In this document: positions 34,639-46,437 of the stretch, piece after piece | Layout: each line of letters starts with the position of its first letter | Numbering within the stretch: the first letter of the stretch is position 1 | Source of the DNA: Carex sylvatica | Taxonomy: Eukaryota; Streptophyta; Magnoliopsida; Poales; Cyperaceae | Assembly: GCA_964058845.1 (NCBI GenBank) | Contig: CAXKVR010000157.1 | Span: 248,001 to 312,000 of the forward strand | Direction: 5' to 3' | Length of the DNA stretch: 64,000 nt | Program-made: the position numbers and the translations under genes | Notes under the pieces: model-generated | The model's database searches: none | What the model was told of the DNA's origin: nothing | The model's input: only the letters and a program-made list of their open reading frames with translations

Positions 34639-35283
34639 TAGGGGTGTAAATGGATTGGATATCATCCAATTTTGTCTGAATCCAAAAAATTACTTAAATT
34701 ATCCAACATTTCTATATCCGAGACTATCCGTATCCGTATCCAAAAAAATATAGCGTATAAGGATACGATTATACTTTTAACTATTCGTATCCAACTGTTT
34801 ACATCCCTAAACCACAACAAATGTAGTCTATGTTTTAAAATTAATTTATTATATTACATATTTATACCAATGATTTATTAAACTTCATATACATATATAT
34901 TTTAATGAATAATATAACACTGTAACATGATTAGTGACTGATATTTTGATAATATGATATATATTTTGTAATCAACAAATTTATTATGAAAAATATTAAA
35001 TCTAATTTATGAATGAAAAAATTATATTTAAAAGTTGATAATATGATATGGAAAAAATTATGACATGATTAATGACTAATATTTTGATAATATGATATAT
35101 GTTTTGTAATCAACAAACTTATTATAAAAATATTAGATTTAATATTCATATCTGTCCGATATCCGAACCACATCCATAGCATTTAATATTCGATATGTAT
35201 CCATATCCGTATTCGGAAAATTATAACGAATAAGGATACAGTTTGACCACTGTCCAATCCATAATCGAGCATTTACACCCCTA
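34639..35283. mobile_element. Non-autonomous hAT element with 8-bp target duplication
   Basis: Ends TAGGGGTGTAAATGG and CATTTACACCCCTA, flanked by identical octamers GAGAATTC (34631-34638 and 35284-35291). 645 bp, no transposase. Same terminal sequence as 24775-25498 but a different, more AT-rich interior. Confidence 0.92.
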
Positions 35284-35569
35284 GAGAATTCCCATTCCAT
35301 TTCTAGATTGAGCGAGAAACATCTTTATTCCACCAAATTTTTTTTAATTAGCACCCTAATAAATCAGAATTAAACAACTACCATCCAAAACTCTAAATTT
35401 GAGTTTCTACCACGAACGCATACCCAGTCCGCGCATCAATTTTTTTGGTGCGCTGATTGGGTATGCGTACCAAAATTGATTTTTTTTAGTTATGTTCTAA
35501 ATTGTTTGTAAATTTTGGCCTAAATTTTTTTTCTGTTCTATTATATTTCGTTCTGTGATATTTAGAATT

Positions 35570-35977
35570 GAGGAGGGTTCAAATGCCTCCATTTTTTGTA
35601 CCTCCACCATGCCTCCATTTTTAAAATGTTAATAACTCAAAATCTAAATCATAAACTTCAAAATAAAACTGTTAGATATGATCTATGCTATTTTATCTAT
35701 GTGCTGAAAAAAAAATTATCACATTTCGATTTTCTTTTTATGTGAATCAATAAGTAGAAAGAATTAACGTCTAGAAATTATTCACATTAGTATGTTTTTA
35801 CAAGCTCTTGATGGCAACCAAAACGAAGTTGAAATGTCATAATTTTTTACACGTGAATAGATAAAATAATGTAGATTATATACAACAGTTTTATTTTAAC
35901 TTATAAGTTTTAAATTTTGAGTTATTAAAATTTTTAAAAATGATGGCACCAAAAATAAAGGCATTTGAACCCTCCTC
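35570..35977. mobile_element. Mutator-type MITE (GAGGAGGG family), intact
   Basis: Ends GAGGAGGGTTCAAATGCC and GGCATTTGAACCCTCCTC, flanked by identical nonamers TTTAGAATT (35561-35569 and 35978-35986). 408 bp. The same family as the disrupted copy at 17496-19997, but the target sites differ, so the two insertions are independent. Confidence 0.93.
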
Positions 35978-35986
35978 TTTAGAATT

Positions 35987-36587
35987 ATATGTACACATAA
36001 AATTTGACGGTGGAATTGTAAAGAATAAAACACACTTATTTAACAAATAAATTTTTGGACTAAATTTGAACTAAAAATTACTACAACAAATTATACACAC
36101 AATCTGAGCAGCATTTTGTACTAAGTTGATGCACAAATTGCTAAAAGTTATACGCATAATCCGATAAACATTTTATACTATAAATTATACGTAGAACAGA
36201 AAAAAAATTGGTCAAAAAATTTTAAATAATTTAGAACAGAACTAAAAAAAACGGTGCACATACTAAGGATACGTACCGAAAAAAATAATATAAAAAAAAA
36301 AAAAAAAAAATTGGTACACATGCTTAGTCGGCACACCAACAGAGTATGCGTGTAAAAACTCAAAGTTGAAAAGTTGGATGGTAGTTATTCATTAGGGTGC
36401 TAGGTAAAACAATTTGGGTTATTCCGATCAGACCCTATCGAAAATGGAAGTAGCAGGCCACGTGTGGAGTTAGATCTTACCCGTCCGATTGGAGCTCAAT
36501 AGGATTTGATTGTTCAGATTCATTAATCAATCGTTCAACCTGTTATTGGATACGAATTTAATTAACCCGACTGGTTATTCTCTGGAA

Positions 36588-36618
<31 letters not shown>

Positions 36619-37040
36619 GTTCTTAAAGGGGACTCTACAATCTGAATAAGAGTAAAGCTAGATAGTAAAATTGTCAACCCCACCCCACCATATATTACTC
36701 CAGAGGATACGGTCCTCATTCAAGTTACATATTTTGTAACAAAAAAAAAATTGAGTAATCATTCGTAATTATTTTTCTTACAAAATGTTAATTTTAATTA
36801 AATTATTAAAAACTCTTAATTTACCTTTCATTAAGAATTATAATTTTGTATCAAATATAAAAACATAATAATTTTAACAATGCAAGTTTTATAGAAAAAA
36901 AATTATTCAATTATGAGTAGGGTTAAAATATCTCATTAATTTTGTGTCCCATCATGCTCTAACATTGTTATTTTTATTTTTAAATTTTAAACAGTCGATC
37001 CGTGTTGGCTTGTGCTATAATCTACTTATTTATTTGATTA
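35987..37040. other. Intergenic, includes a (TA)n microsatellite
   Basis: No gene. TACCCGTCCGATTGGA and following phrases at 36475-36545 match 20040-20110. (TA)n occupies 36592-36618. Confidence 0.5.
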
Positions 37041-38114
37041 TGTTGGTTGTAGCAATAATCTTTTTCGTCTATTTGACTAATTTGCAAAACATATAATTAT
37101 TGAATTTCACGATTTATTCTATTTTTAGAGTTATGCAGGTTCAAGCAAATTGAAATTGCAAGATGGAATGCTTAAACTAAAGAAATCATGAAGACGCTTA
37201 TCAAGATTTTAAATTGTAATATTTTAAACTCGGTAAAGTGCGTTTGATGTTGTTTCAACAGTATACAAACGTTAGTAACATTTGTAAAACGTTGTGACGA
37301 TTTATCTAGCAAGAAAACGCTGAAAAACTTGATCAAACAAACATGATTTTAACCTCAAACGTTACAGGCGATTATAAAATGTTGTAACGTTTTAATTAAA
37401 TTCTTCTTTCAAAAAATCATGTTTTTGATCAAATTTTTACAGTGTTAAATTGTTGGTAACATTTTGATCGATTAACTGAGCTGTTAGGAAATTAAAACCT
37501 AAATCGCATTTTGAACTAAAACGTTGGTAACGATTTATAAAACGTTGATAACATTTTAGGTCAAACAGCTCATTTTTGAGCTGACACTATAAATATGACT
37601 TTGGGATTTCTTTCCAAAAGATCTCAGCCGACCATAAACTTCTAAAATGCGATTTTCTGAGAACTTTAGTTACTCCATTGTTGTTAGAGCTTAAAACTTC
37701 AAAATTCCTCAAACAACCTCAAACTCACTTCACTAATCTCAAGTTAGATTAGATTAGAGTGATCTATTGAGTGTTTATCTTAAGTAACTTAAACTTAGAG
37801 ACCTTGTTCTCATCTCTAGGAGGCCGTGTGACTTTCCTTGGTTGTAAGGGCTTGCCAAATCTCATTTTTAGTTGGCCGATTGACTTCTCGCTTGGATTGT
37901 AAGGGCTCAACGGTTCACAAATTGTAATCCTTTCTTATTGGGTAATAGAAATGCGCACCTAGAAAAGGTTGCGAAGTCCCGGAGACGTAGGCATTTGTTT
38001 TGCCGAACTCCGTTATCATCTCGCCTGTCAAATTTCTCTAAAACTCTTCTATTTACTTTTAATTGCGAATATTTTCTGTTTTTTAGAGCAATTAGTGGTG
38101 TCCCTAATTCAACA
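37041..38114 (+). repeat. Candidate 5' LTR of the Copia element
   Basis: The proposed ends TGTTGG and CAACA form the short inverted repeat usual for LTRs, and the right border lies 3 bp before the primer-binding site. CACTATAAATATGAC near 37585 is a TATA-like promoter. Several AACGTTGGTAACG-type motifs lie upstream of it. The left border is a prediction because there is no second LTR to compare. Confidence 0.6.
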
Positions 38115-38117
38115 AAG

Positions 38118-38129
38118 TGGTATCAGAGC
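38118..38129 (+). other. Primer-binding site for initiator tRNA-Met
   Basis: TGGTATCAGAGC is the standard plant Copia/Gypsy primer-binding sequence, complementary to the 3' end of initiator tRNA-Met. Confidence 0.92.
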
Positions 38130-38179
38130 AAGTTACTCAAATTAAGACACACTTAATTAGAGTTAGATCAACTTAACAA

Positions 38180-39199
38180 ATGACACCTTATAGACACGTA
38201 AAGGAACCCCTAGTTTTTGGTAATACAACAAAAAAATTTATGCATTGGAAGAAAACCATGCATAACTATCTAAACATTCTTGAGATATGATATATGATTG
38301 AAACATGATATATACCAAAATACACCCCCACTCCTACCGAAGGTGCAAGTAGTAGTCAAAGTGAGACTCTCGAATTCAAACAAATCAAGAAAGATAATGA
38401 TCTTGCAACCAATGCCATATTTAACTTGGTTAGTGAATCGGTTGTCTCAATCTTTGGTAGCTCCTCAACCGCAAAAGAAATGTGGGATGCTCTTGTAAAC
38501 CGATATGAGGGTAACATCCAAATTAAACGTACCAAGATAACCGGTTTAGAAGTCAAATTTGAAAACTTCAAGGTAGAAGATGGTGAAAGCATTGAGGATA
38601 TGTATAATAGACTTATGCATATCCAAAATGAATTTACCGAATTGGGAGAACCGCTTTCTAACAATAAGGTTGTAGGTAAGCTATTGATGGTGATGCTCAT
38701 GAGGGATAGATGGTCCGGATTGGTGAGTGCACTAGAAGCAATTCAAGGCACGCATGACTCATTCACACCGAATGACCTTCATGCACATTTCTGTAGCTTT
38801 GAAGAGAAGCTTCGACAATTCGGAGAGCTAAATCAAAGCTCAAAATCCAAAACCGTGGTTTTTATGGCACAAAATCGTAATCCCTCTAGCTCCTCAAATA
38901 CCCGTTTATCAAATGACCAATTCATCAACAAAATTGACCACGAAATATCCAAAGATGTCATTCTCTTATCCAAGATGTTCCAAGGGATGCTCGATTTCGA
39001 AAGAAAATACAACAAGGAAAGAGAAGAGAAAAGCAAACGAGTAATGTGTTTTGCTTGTCATAGAGAGGGTCACACCATCCAAACTTGCTTCAAACTCTTT
39101 CCTCAATTGAAGAATGTGGATGATGAAGGGCAACAAGATAGAAGGCCAAGGCAAAAGTATGAAGGGTACAAAGGCAAAAAGAAGGCTAAAATAATGTAA
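38180..39199 (+). pseudogene. Copia gag
   Basis: The frame opens at ATG 38180 and has two TGA codons at 38288 and 38306, at positions where the context suggests Trp, then stays open to 39199. It contains the retrotransposon capsid-type phrase IFGSSSTAKEMWDALVNRYE and a CCHC zinc knuckle (C-x2-C-x4-H-x4-C) at 39046-39087 for RNA packaging. The first part is cut off from any normal product by the stops. Confidence 0.85.
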
Positions 39200-40203
39200 G
39201 CATTGTTCTCGAATGATAGCGAGGTGGAGCAATTTGACCCGAAGTCAGAGGATGAACAAGAGATCAACCTTGCATTGATGACAAGTGTAGATGAAGATCC
39301 CTCTACAATCGACATGGACTCAATTATTGCAAGCAAGAACATCACCGATGAGACTACCATCAACTTTCTCATGGATCTTGCTAAATCAAGATACACCAAG
39401 AAGGGAGATGGTGAGATCGATGCCTCAATAAACTCCGCTAATGAGGTACACTCGAATCTTAGTCTTGATGGTTATGAGACCAAACTTGAATTTGATAATG
39501 AAATTGAGGGTAGTGAAGAATATAATGGAACAATTGATGAAGCAAATTGGATAATTACCAATGAGACAAGCAATTTCACCAATAAAATTCTAACACGGTA
39601 TGATGATGAAACTAGGTGACAATCTCTCATTGATGAGTCAAATAGAATCTTGGTTGAAAATGAAGGTATTATTTAAAAATTAATTGCTAAAAATGACAAG
39701 TTAGAATGTGAGATTAGGAATTTAAAAATATCACATATAGGTGAAATAAGCATATTAAAAGTGAAAAATCAAACCCATGAGATCGAAATAAGGGTATTAA
39801 GATCTCCTAGTGAATCTTCAAATGTCACTAGTCTAGATCCTTATTATGTGGATAAATTGATCAATGACCAATCTTATCTCAAAATGGATAAAATTGGTCT
39901 TGGATTTGAGAAGGGTAAATCCTCATTCGAATCTAACCACATACAAGGTCCGAAAGGAAAAGGGGAACATTCTCAAATGTTAACTAAGGTTAATAAATAA
40001 CAATCTTTGAAAAAGCTTAACTTTGATTGCAATGAGTATATTACATTTCAATTCCACACCAAGAATGATAATACTCCCTTGCAAAAGAAATTAAGTAAAT
40101 AAAATACTTTTCAATCCTCAAATGCTAAACCAAATCATGCATTTAAGTATAAGTATAGTCATAAAAATTATAAGAACAAAAATAATTTACAAAGTAATGA
40201 TAT
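39200..40203 (+). pseudogene. Copia gag-pol linker region, degraded
   Basis: Acidic low-complexity frames (for example NDSEVEQFDPKSEDEQEINL) follow gag, with several stops. No catalytic domain is recognisable before the solo LTR begins at 40204. Confidence 0.6.
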
Positions 40204-41786
40204 TGTTCGCGTAATTTGGTATAGATAGTCTCTATAGTTTATACACGTTATCTTTTAAAATTTATAAACCACAATATACAATCAATAGGCAGTTGCAAGC
40301 GCACAACCTATCGTTTGCAGTATTTAGGTATCGATCCAAAGGGAAATAGGAAATACTAATTTTTACTAAAGTAAACTACTTTTAACATTGAACAATAAAA
40401 GTAAAAAAGGGGGGTTTGATGTAATTTCGTTTTTTTTAAGAAAATCTAGGATTCGTAACAAAAGCAAGTGAACTTCAGATGTAATTCAATATTGGGGAAG
40501 TCTAGGGGCTATTGGTTTCACTATTCCTTAGTTAATTCTGTAGTTATTTGGTTTTTGAATTCATGTTGCATAGATTGGGTTTCTGACCTACGATGTAAGT
40601 TAGCCTATTTTGACTAGATGTTGATACAATTGTTTTGGTTCTATGAGCTAACGTTCCTCTAATTTAGGGCTGTGACAACCTAATTGGGATATTTAATAAA
40701 TACATAAAACCTATCAATTAACCAGCAATTAATCTACTCTAGGTGCCCAAGTTAGGTTTTAGGGTTTCTCAATTAAGTACATCACCTTATCCTAACCCTT
40801 TATTTCTGTGGTTCTAGATTTGAGAAGAGAATGGTATGTTCAATTCTAAACCCTAAGTTAAATTCTAGCACATAGTAAGGTATTCTCAATTCTTGATCCT
40901 AGCAAATTTAAGTCATAAGACCTAAAAGGGACGTTTCAAATCAAATACACAGATTATGCAATTACTAGAACTAATTAAAATAACAGAAATAAACAATCTC
41001 AACAACAATCATAATCAAGAGGAATAACCAAATAAACTACTTCATTAAACTAAGTTCAAGTACAACCTTAGCCCCTAGAGAGGAATCTACTCTCTCATGG
41101 CTGAGTTAACAAGCATGATTGAAATAAAACCTAAGTAAACAGATTCAGAAAAATGAAAGAAAAGAGTAAACCCTAGTCTTCAGAATTTCTGCCTTCTTGT
41201 TGCTTAGCCCTTCTTCTCCTTTAATGGATTGCTATCTGGATGTGTATGTGGAGAGAGATGAGATATGAGATAGATCTGAGATCGATCCCAGATATGTCAT
41301 TTGGGTGTGTTTATATAGCCTCCATATGCATCAGATGAGACATAGGATCTATATTTGGCATCCATTAACTTGGCAATCAGTTATAACTCCCCCGGTCTTT
41401 TTCATGATTATCCTACGCTCCTGGTGACTCAGGGGATCTATTTTTGGCGTCCACTAACTTGCCAGTTATACACCTTCCAAAAATAACTTTCCAGCCCATT
41501 TTACACGGCCAGGAACATGGCCTGCTGGCCGTTTGGCTGGCCGTGATTTTCCTCTGATTGGGTTGTTTTCTTCACGGCTGGAAATACGGCCTGTCTGGCC
41601 GTGGGCTTGGCCGTGATTTTCCTCTGTTTGGGCTCTTTGTGCTTGTTTTTCTGTAATTAAAACAACTTGAAAGCAGTAACATATTTCTTGGGTATACTTG
41701 TACTATAATTAAGCTAAAAACAAGGAATTTGGTGCAATTTATGAAGTAGAACTCTATCCAATAATAGATATAAATTTGGCTTATCA
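40204..41786 (-). mobile_element. Solo LTR of another retrotransposon, 1.58 kb, minus orientation
   Basis: The plus-strand ends are TGTTCGCG and CTTATCA, flanked by identical pentamers GATAT (40199-40203 and 41787-41791). TG..CA ends with a 5-bp duplication are diagnostic of an LTR. Read on the minus strand it starts TGATAAGCCAAATTTATATC and has a TATATAAACACACC promoter-like box near 41318. No internal coding domain or primer site is present, so the internal part was removed by LTR recombination. Confidence 0.82.
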
Positions 41787-41791
41787 GATAT

Positions 41792-44700
41792 GAACACTTT
41801 TAATCCAAAATGGTCCAACAAAGCTTATTTCAAGGGACCCGATGGATGGTTTTATGAACTCAAAAATAAAAATGATTTTCAAAATCAAACTCAAAGAAAT
41901 GGTTTATCAAGAGATGTTCCCCAACATCACAAAAGATAATCTAAAGTTGCAAATAGGTCATTTGGTACACACAATAGTAATTTGCATGAAGTGAAATACC
42001 AATACTCTTTCACCTTCAAATAAAGTTCTACTTCTCAAAAACCATCAATTACATTGTGTAATTATTGTTGTAAAATTGGCCACACCTCTTTAGAATGTAG
42101 ATTTAGGAATACATATAATAAACAAAATATTGTTTGGGTTCCTAAAGCTAAACTATCTTAGAGTAACACTTAATCTCCCCTAACTTATTCAAATTGTCAA
42201 AAACAAAGGGGGGATTAAAAAAATGTATATGTTAGTTACTATTTTAACAATAATTAATGTATACTTTGTAGGTGTGTTTGATTACAACTCAAAAGTAAAG
42301 TGCTTGGATCATTGATAGTGGATGCTCACACCATATGACTGGTGGTAAATCTATTTTTAAACTCTTAGAACCATATGATGGGGGTACGGTTACCTTTGGA
42401 AATAATCAAAGGAAGAGCTCTATTATTGGAATAGGCTCAATTGGTAACCAACACTTTACCATATCCAATGTATACCTTGTTGATAGGTTAGATTATAACT
42501 TAGTGTTAGTAAGTTATGCGACTCCGGTTATTATGCAAAATTTAATATCGATACTTGCCATATAGTTAGGTCTTCAGATGATGCTTTAATATACTCGGGT
42601 AAAAGAAAGAAAAATATATATTACTAGGATCTAGGTTATGGCATCATAGACTAGGTAATGTTTCAATTGATACCATTAGAAAATTGATTAAATTAGACCT
42701 AGTTCGTGGTTTACCAATACATAAACTAGAACTTGAAGGATTATGTGATGCATGTGTTCAAGGTAAACAAACCAAGAGTAGTTTTAAATTCAAAGACATG
42801 GTTTCAACCAATGAACCCCTACAATTGCTACACATGAATTTATTTGGACCTATTATTAGTGTACCAACTTTGGCCAAAAAGAAATATGCATATGTGATTG
42901 TAGATGAATATAGTCGCTTTACTTGGGTTTTGTTCCTACAACACAAGGATGAAACAATTAGTAATTTCATTTAATTTTGCAAACATGTTGAAAATGAAAA
43001 GGAATAAAAAATCATTAGGATTAGAAGTGATCATGGGAGGAAATTTGAAAATGCAAAATTTGATCCACTTTGCTCTAAAAGGGAATATAAACATGAGTAT
43101 TCGGCTCCTCACACATCTCAAAAAAATAAGGTAGTTGAGAGGAAAAATCGAACCTTAGTTGAGCTTGCCCGTACCATGCTTAATGAATATTCCTTACCTA
43201 AACACATTTGGGCTGAAGCCGTTAATACAACATGCTACGTGGTAAATCGTGTAAGCATAAGGTCTATTTTGAATAAAACACCATATGAGATATGGAAGGG
43301 GTATAAGCCAAATATATCTCATTTTAGGGTATTTGGGTCTAAATACTTTGTTCTTGATGAATCATCTAAAGTAACAAAATTTGATTCAAAATCAATTGAG
43401 GGAGTGTTTGTAGGGTCACGTAAAGTCTATAGAATATACATAGCATCACAACGGGTTGTTATAGAATCCATGCATGTTAAATTTGATGAAGGTGATAATC
43501 AAAAGGTCGAGCACGGTATTCAAATTGTAGGTATTGAAGTTTCAATTCTTGACCAAGATGAAGTCGAGGCAAGCACCGACACAATTGAGAATCCATCCAA
43601 GCAAACTTAACCCGGCATGGATGCAACAAATGTTGAGTTGGATCTAATAGTGATAGATGCAACCAATATAGAGACGGATCCAATAGTTGATGGCATGCAA
43701 ACCGAAGAGATACAACCACCACGAATTGAGTATCAAATTTTCGAAGACCTAAGGGAAGTACCTTCTCATCCTCTCTCTAATGTACTTGGGAATCCAAGAA
43801 AAAGGGTTAAGACAAGGTCCAACTTAAATCAAATGATTGGACATTGTGCATTTGTATCTCATATTGAACCTAAAATTTTTAAAGATACAAATGTAGATCC
43901 TAATTGGATTTGTGCCATGCAATAAGAACTTGCTCAATTTGAAAGGAACAAAGTTTGAGAACTTGTACCTAAACCAAATGAAAGAATGATAATTGGTACC
44001 AAATGAGTTTTTAGAAATAAAAAGGATGATGATGGAAATGTTATTAGAAACAAAGCTAGATTGGTAGCTCAATGGTACAAACAACAAGAATGTATTGATT
44101 TTGAGGAAACTTTTGCACCCGTAGCTCGTATAGAATCCATTCGAATGTTTTTAGCATATGCCTCAAACAAAAATTTCAAACTATTTCAAATGGATGTTAA
44201 AAGTGCATTTTTGAATGGATTCATAGATGAGGAAATATATGTAAATCAACCACAAGGCTTTGTTGATTTCACATTTCCTACTCATGTCTATAGACTTACG
44301 AAAGCACTCTATGGACTCAAACAAGCCCCAAGGGCATGGTACGATAGACTAAGTTCCTTTCTAATTGAAAATGAATTTGTTAGAGGTGAAAATGATACAA
44401 CTCTTTTCACTAAAAAAAGATATGGATCACTTTTGGTGGTGCAAATTTATGTAGATGACATAATTTTTGGTTCACCTAATGCGGCACTTGCTGAGAAATT
44501 TTCTTCTCTTATGAGTAGTGAATTTGAGATGAGCATGATGGGTGAATTGAATTTATTCTTGGGACTTCAAATCAAGTAACTCTTGGATGACATATTTGTG
44601 AGCCAAACCAAGTATGCGAAGGAATTGATCAAGAAGTTTGGAATGACCGAGAGCAATACGAGTAAGACAGTAATAGCAACCAATGCAAATCTTGACTCGG

Positions 44701-45356
44701 ATCCAAACGGCACATCAATCGACATCACTCAATACCGAGCTATAATAAGTACCCTACTCTATTTAACCACTAGGTATCAAGCAAATTTCAAAGAATTGTA
44801 CTTGAAAGTTGTTAAAAGAATACTTAAATATGTCAAGGGTAGTTTAAATTTGAAATTATGGTATGACAAACAATCAAATTTAGATCTAAGAGGATATGCC
44901 GATGCCGATTTTGCCGGAGACTGAATAGATAGAAAGAGTACAAGTGGTACATGCTAATTTCTTGGTGGATCACTTGTCTCATGGTCAAGTCGCAAACAAA
45001 CCTCGGTTGCCATTTTCACAATGGAAGCCGAGTATGTTGCGGCCGGTAGTTGTTGCACACAAATTCTTTGGATGATCCAAAGTCTAAATGATTATGAAAT
45101 TCACTTCCGCAACGTACCAATAATGTGGGACAATACTAGTGCCATAATGATATCCAAAAATCCAGTTCTCCATTCTAGAACCAAGCACATAGAAATAAGG
45201 CATCATTTTATTAGGGATCATATTGAGAAAGATAAAATAGAACTCATACACATCGACACCAAAAACCAAATTGCCGATATATTCACAAAACCCTTAAATA
45301 CTCAACAACACAATGAATTAAGATTTAAATTAGGCATGCTAAAACTTAGAAAATAA
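41792..45356 (+). pseudogene. Copia pol: protease, integrase, reverse transcriptase, RNase H
   Basis: Domains in order: a second zinc knuckle (about 42057-42098); protease with Asp-Ser-Gly at 42314-42322; integrase with a His/Cys domain ending CDACVQGK; reverse transcriptase with the catalytic YVDD at 44448-44459; and RNase H ending IADIFTKPL. The coding frame is broken by multiple stops and frame changes (around 42560, 42975, 43130, 43610, 43925, 44580 and 44925). The first catalytic Asp of the integrase is Asn (42837-42839). Several stops replace Trp or Gln codons through C-to-T type changes. Confidence 0.88.
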
Positions 45357-45714
45357 GGTATATTGAGTTTTCACTTCAAATACAATTCATAGCAAATCAA
45401 ATTAGTTCATTTTGGAATAAAATTTATAGTGTTAAAACGTTGGTAACGTTTCTGAGCTAGATCAGTTCACAGGTAAAGATTTCTCTAAATCGTTAGTAAC
45501 GATTATAAATCGTTGTAATGGTTCATGCCCGTAACAAAGTTATAAATGCAAAACTTCCAAGTCTGTGCTAAATGAACAAAACGTTGTAACGCTCATGAAA
45601 AATGTTGTAACATTTCATTCACAGATGCATACAGACTTGTGAAAATTCTAATGTTTTCAAGTCTGAAGAAAACGTTGTAACGCTCCTGAAAAATGTTATA
45701 ACATTTAAGTCTGC

Positions 45715-46437
45715 GTCCACAAGGACAGACCATTCACAGCTGACGGCATCACTAATTGCCAATGCAATTGAGAAAGACATTAAGGAGGACTTATCTATGA
45801 GCATCAAGGCGGTGGCTAGAACCATCAGACATAAATACAAATATGTAACCCCAAAATACAACAGGCTGTGGAGAGGTCGTGAACTTGCGGTTTGCAGAAT
45901 ATTTGGTAGTTGGAAGGATTCAAACGGCTATCTGGCACTATTGCTCCAAGCCATGGCAAGTATAAATGTCGGCACTGTATATGAGAGGTGGCATGGCCCC
46001 TTTTTTGATAAGAAGGGAGTGCTAATAGAGGGAGCTCAACAATTCAAGAGCATAGCATGGGCTTTTGGTGCTTGTATCCAAGCTGTGCCATACATTAGAC
46101 CCGTTATCAGCATTGATGCATGCTTCATGTCTGGCCGTTATGAGGGGAGGTTACTGATACCATGTGCATATGATGCTGAGGACCAGTTGTTGCCTTTGGC
46201 CTTTGCAATTGTTCATAAAGAGGATGGCGAGAACTGGAGATTCTTTATGCAGTTTTTAAGAAGACGGGTGATTGGGGAAGGTAAGTTTTTCTGTGTGATA
46301 TCAGACTAGCATAAAGGAATAAAATATATTTTTGATCGTGAAGATTACGGTTAGTCAACACGTACTGGCCAGTGTGTGCACAGGTTGTGTATGCAACACG
46401 TTGCGGAGAACCTTTCCAAGGCAACCGAAAATGACAA
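45715..46437 (+). pseudogene. MULE transposase fragment (DDE domain)
   Basis: Open from about 45727 to the stop at 46307-46309. It begins with the region HSQLTASLIANAIEKDI and RLWRGRELAVCRIFGSW typical of MuDR transposases, then ISIDACFMSGRYEGRLLIPC, where the first catalytic Asp lies at 46115-46117. The second Asp is at 46304 (VISD), immediately before a stop, and diverged transposase sequence (CVHRLCMQHVAENLSKAT) continues to about 46437. The N-terminal part and the final Glu region with zinc knuckle are missing. The fragment abuts the Copia remnant on the left and a convergent plant mobile domain gene on the right. Confidence 0.85.

Larger units (their letters stand above)
37041..45710 (+). 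mobile_element. Degenerate Copia retrotransposon, Sirevirus-like, lacking its 3' LTR
   Basis: Order: candidate 5' LTR, a primer-binding site matching initiator tRNA-Met, gag, protease, integrase, reverse transcriptase and RNase H, which is Copia order. The phrasing around MQxELAQFERNKVWELVP and the long 3' non-coding stretch recall Sirevirus/Maximus elements; that placement is an inference. No second LTR is found: sequence after the pol stop runs only to about 45710 before MULE sequence begins. A 1.58-kb solo LTR sits between gag and protease. Many stops and frameshifts make it immobile. Confidence 0.85.

Noticed and set aside
45420..45710. Diverged 3' LTR of the Copia element
   Set aside because: It shares palindromic motifs with the 5' LTR but I could not align it continuously or find a TGTTGG start; treated as 3' non-coding sequence.
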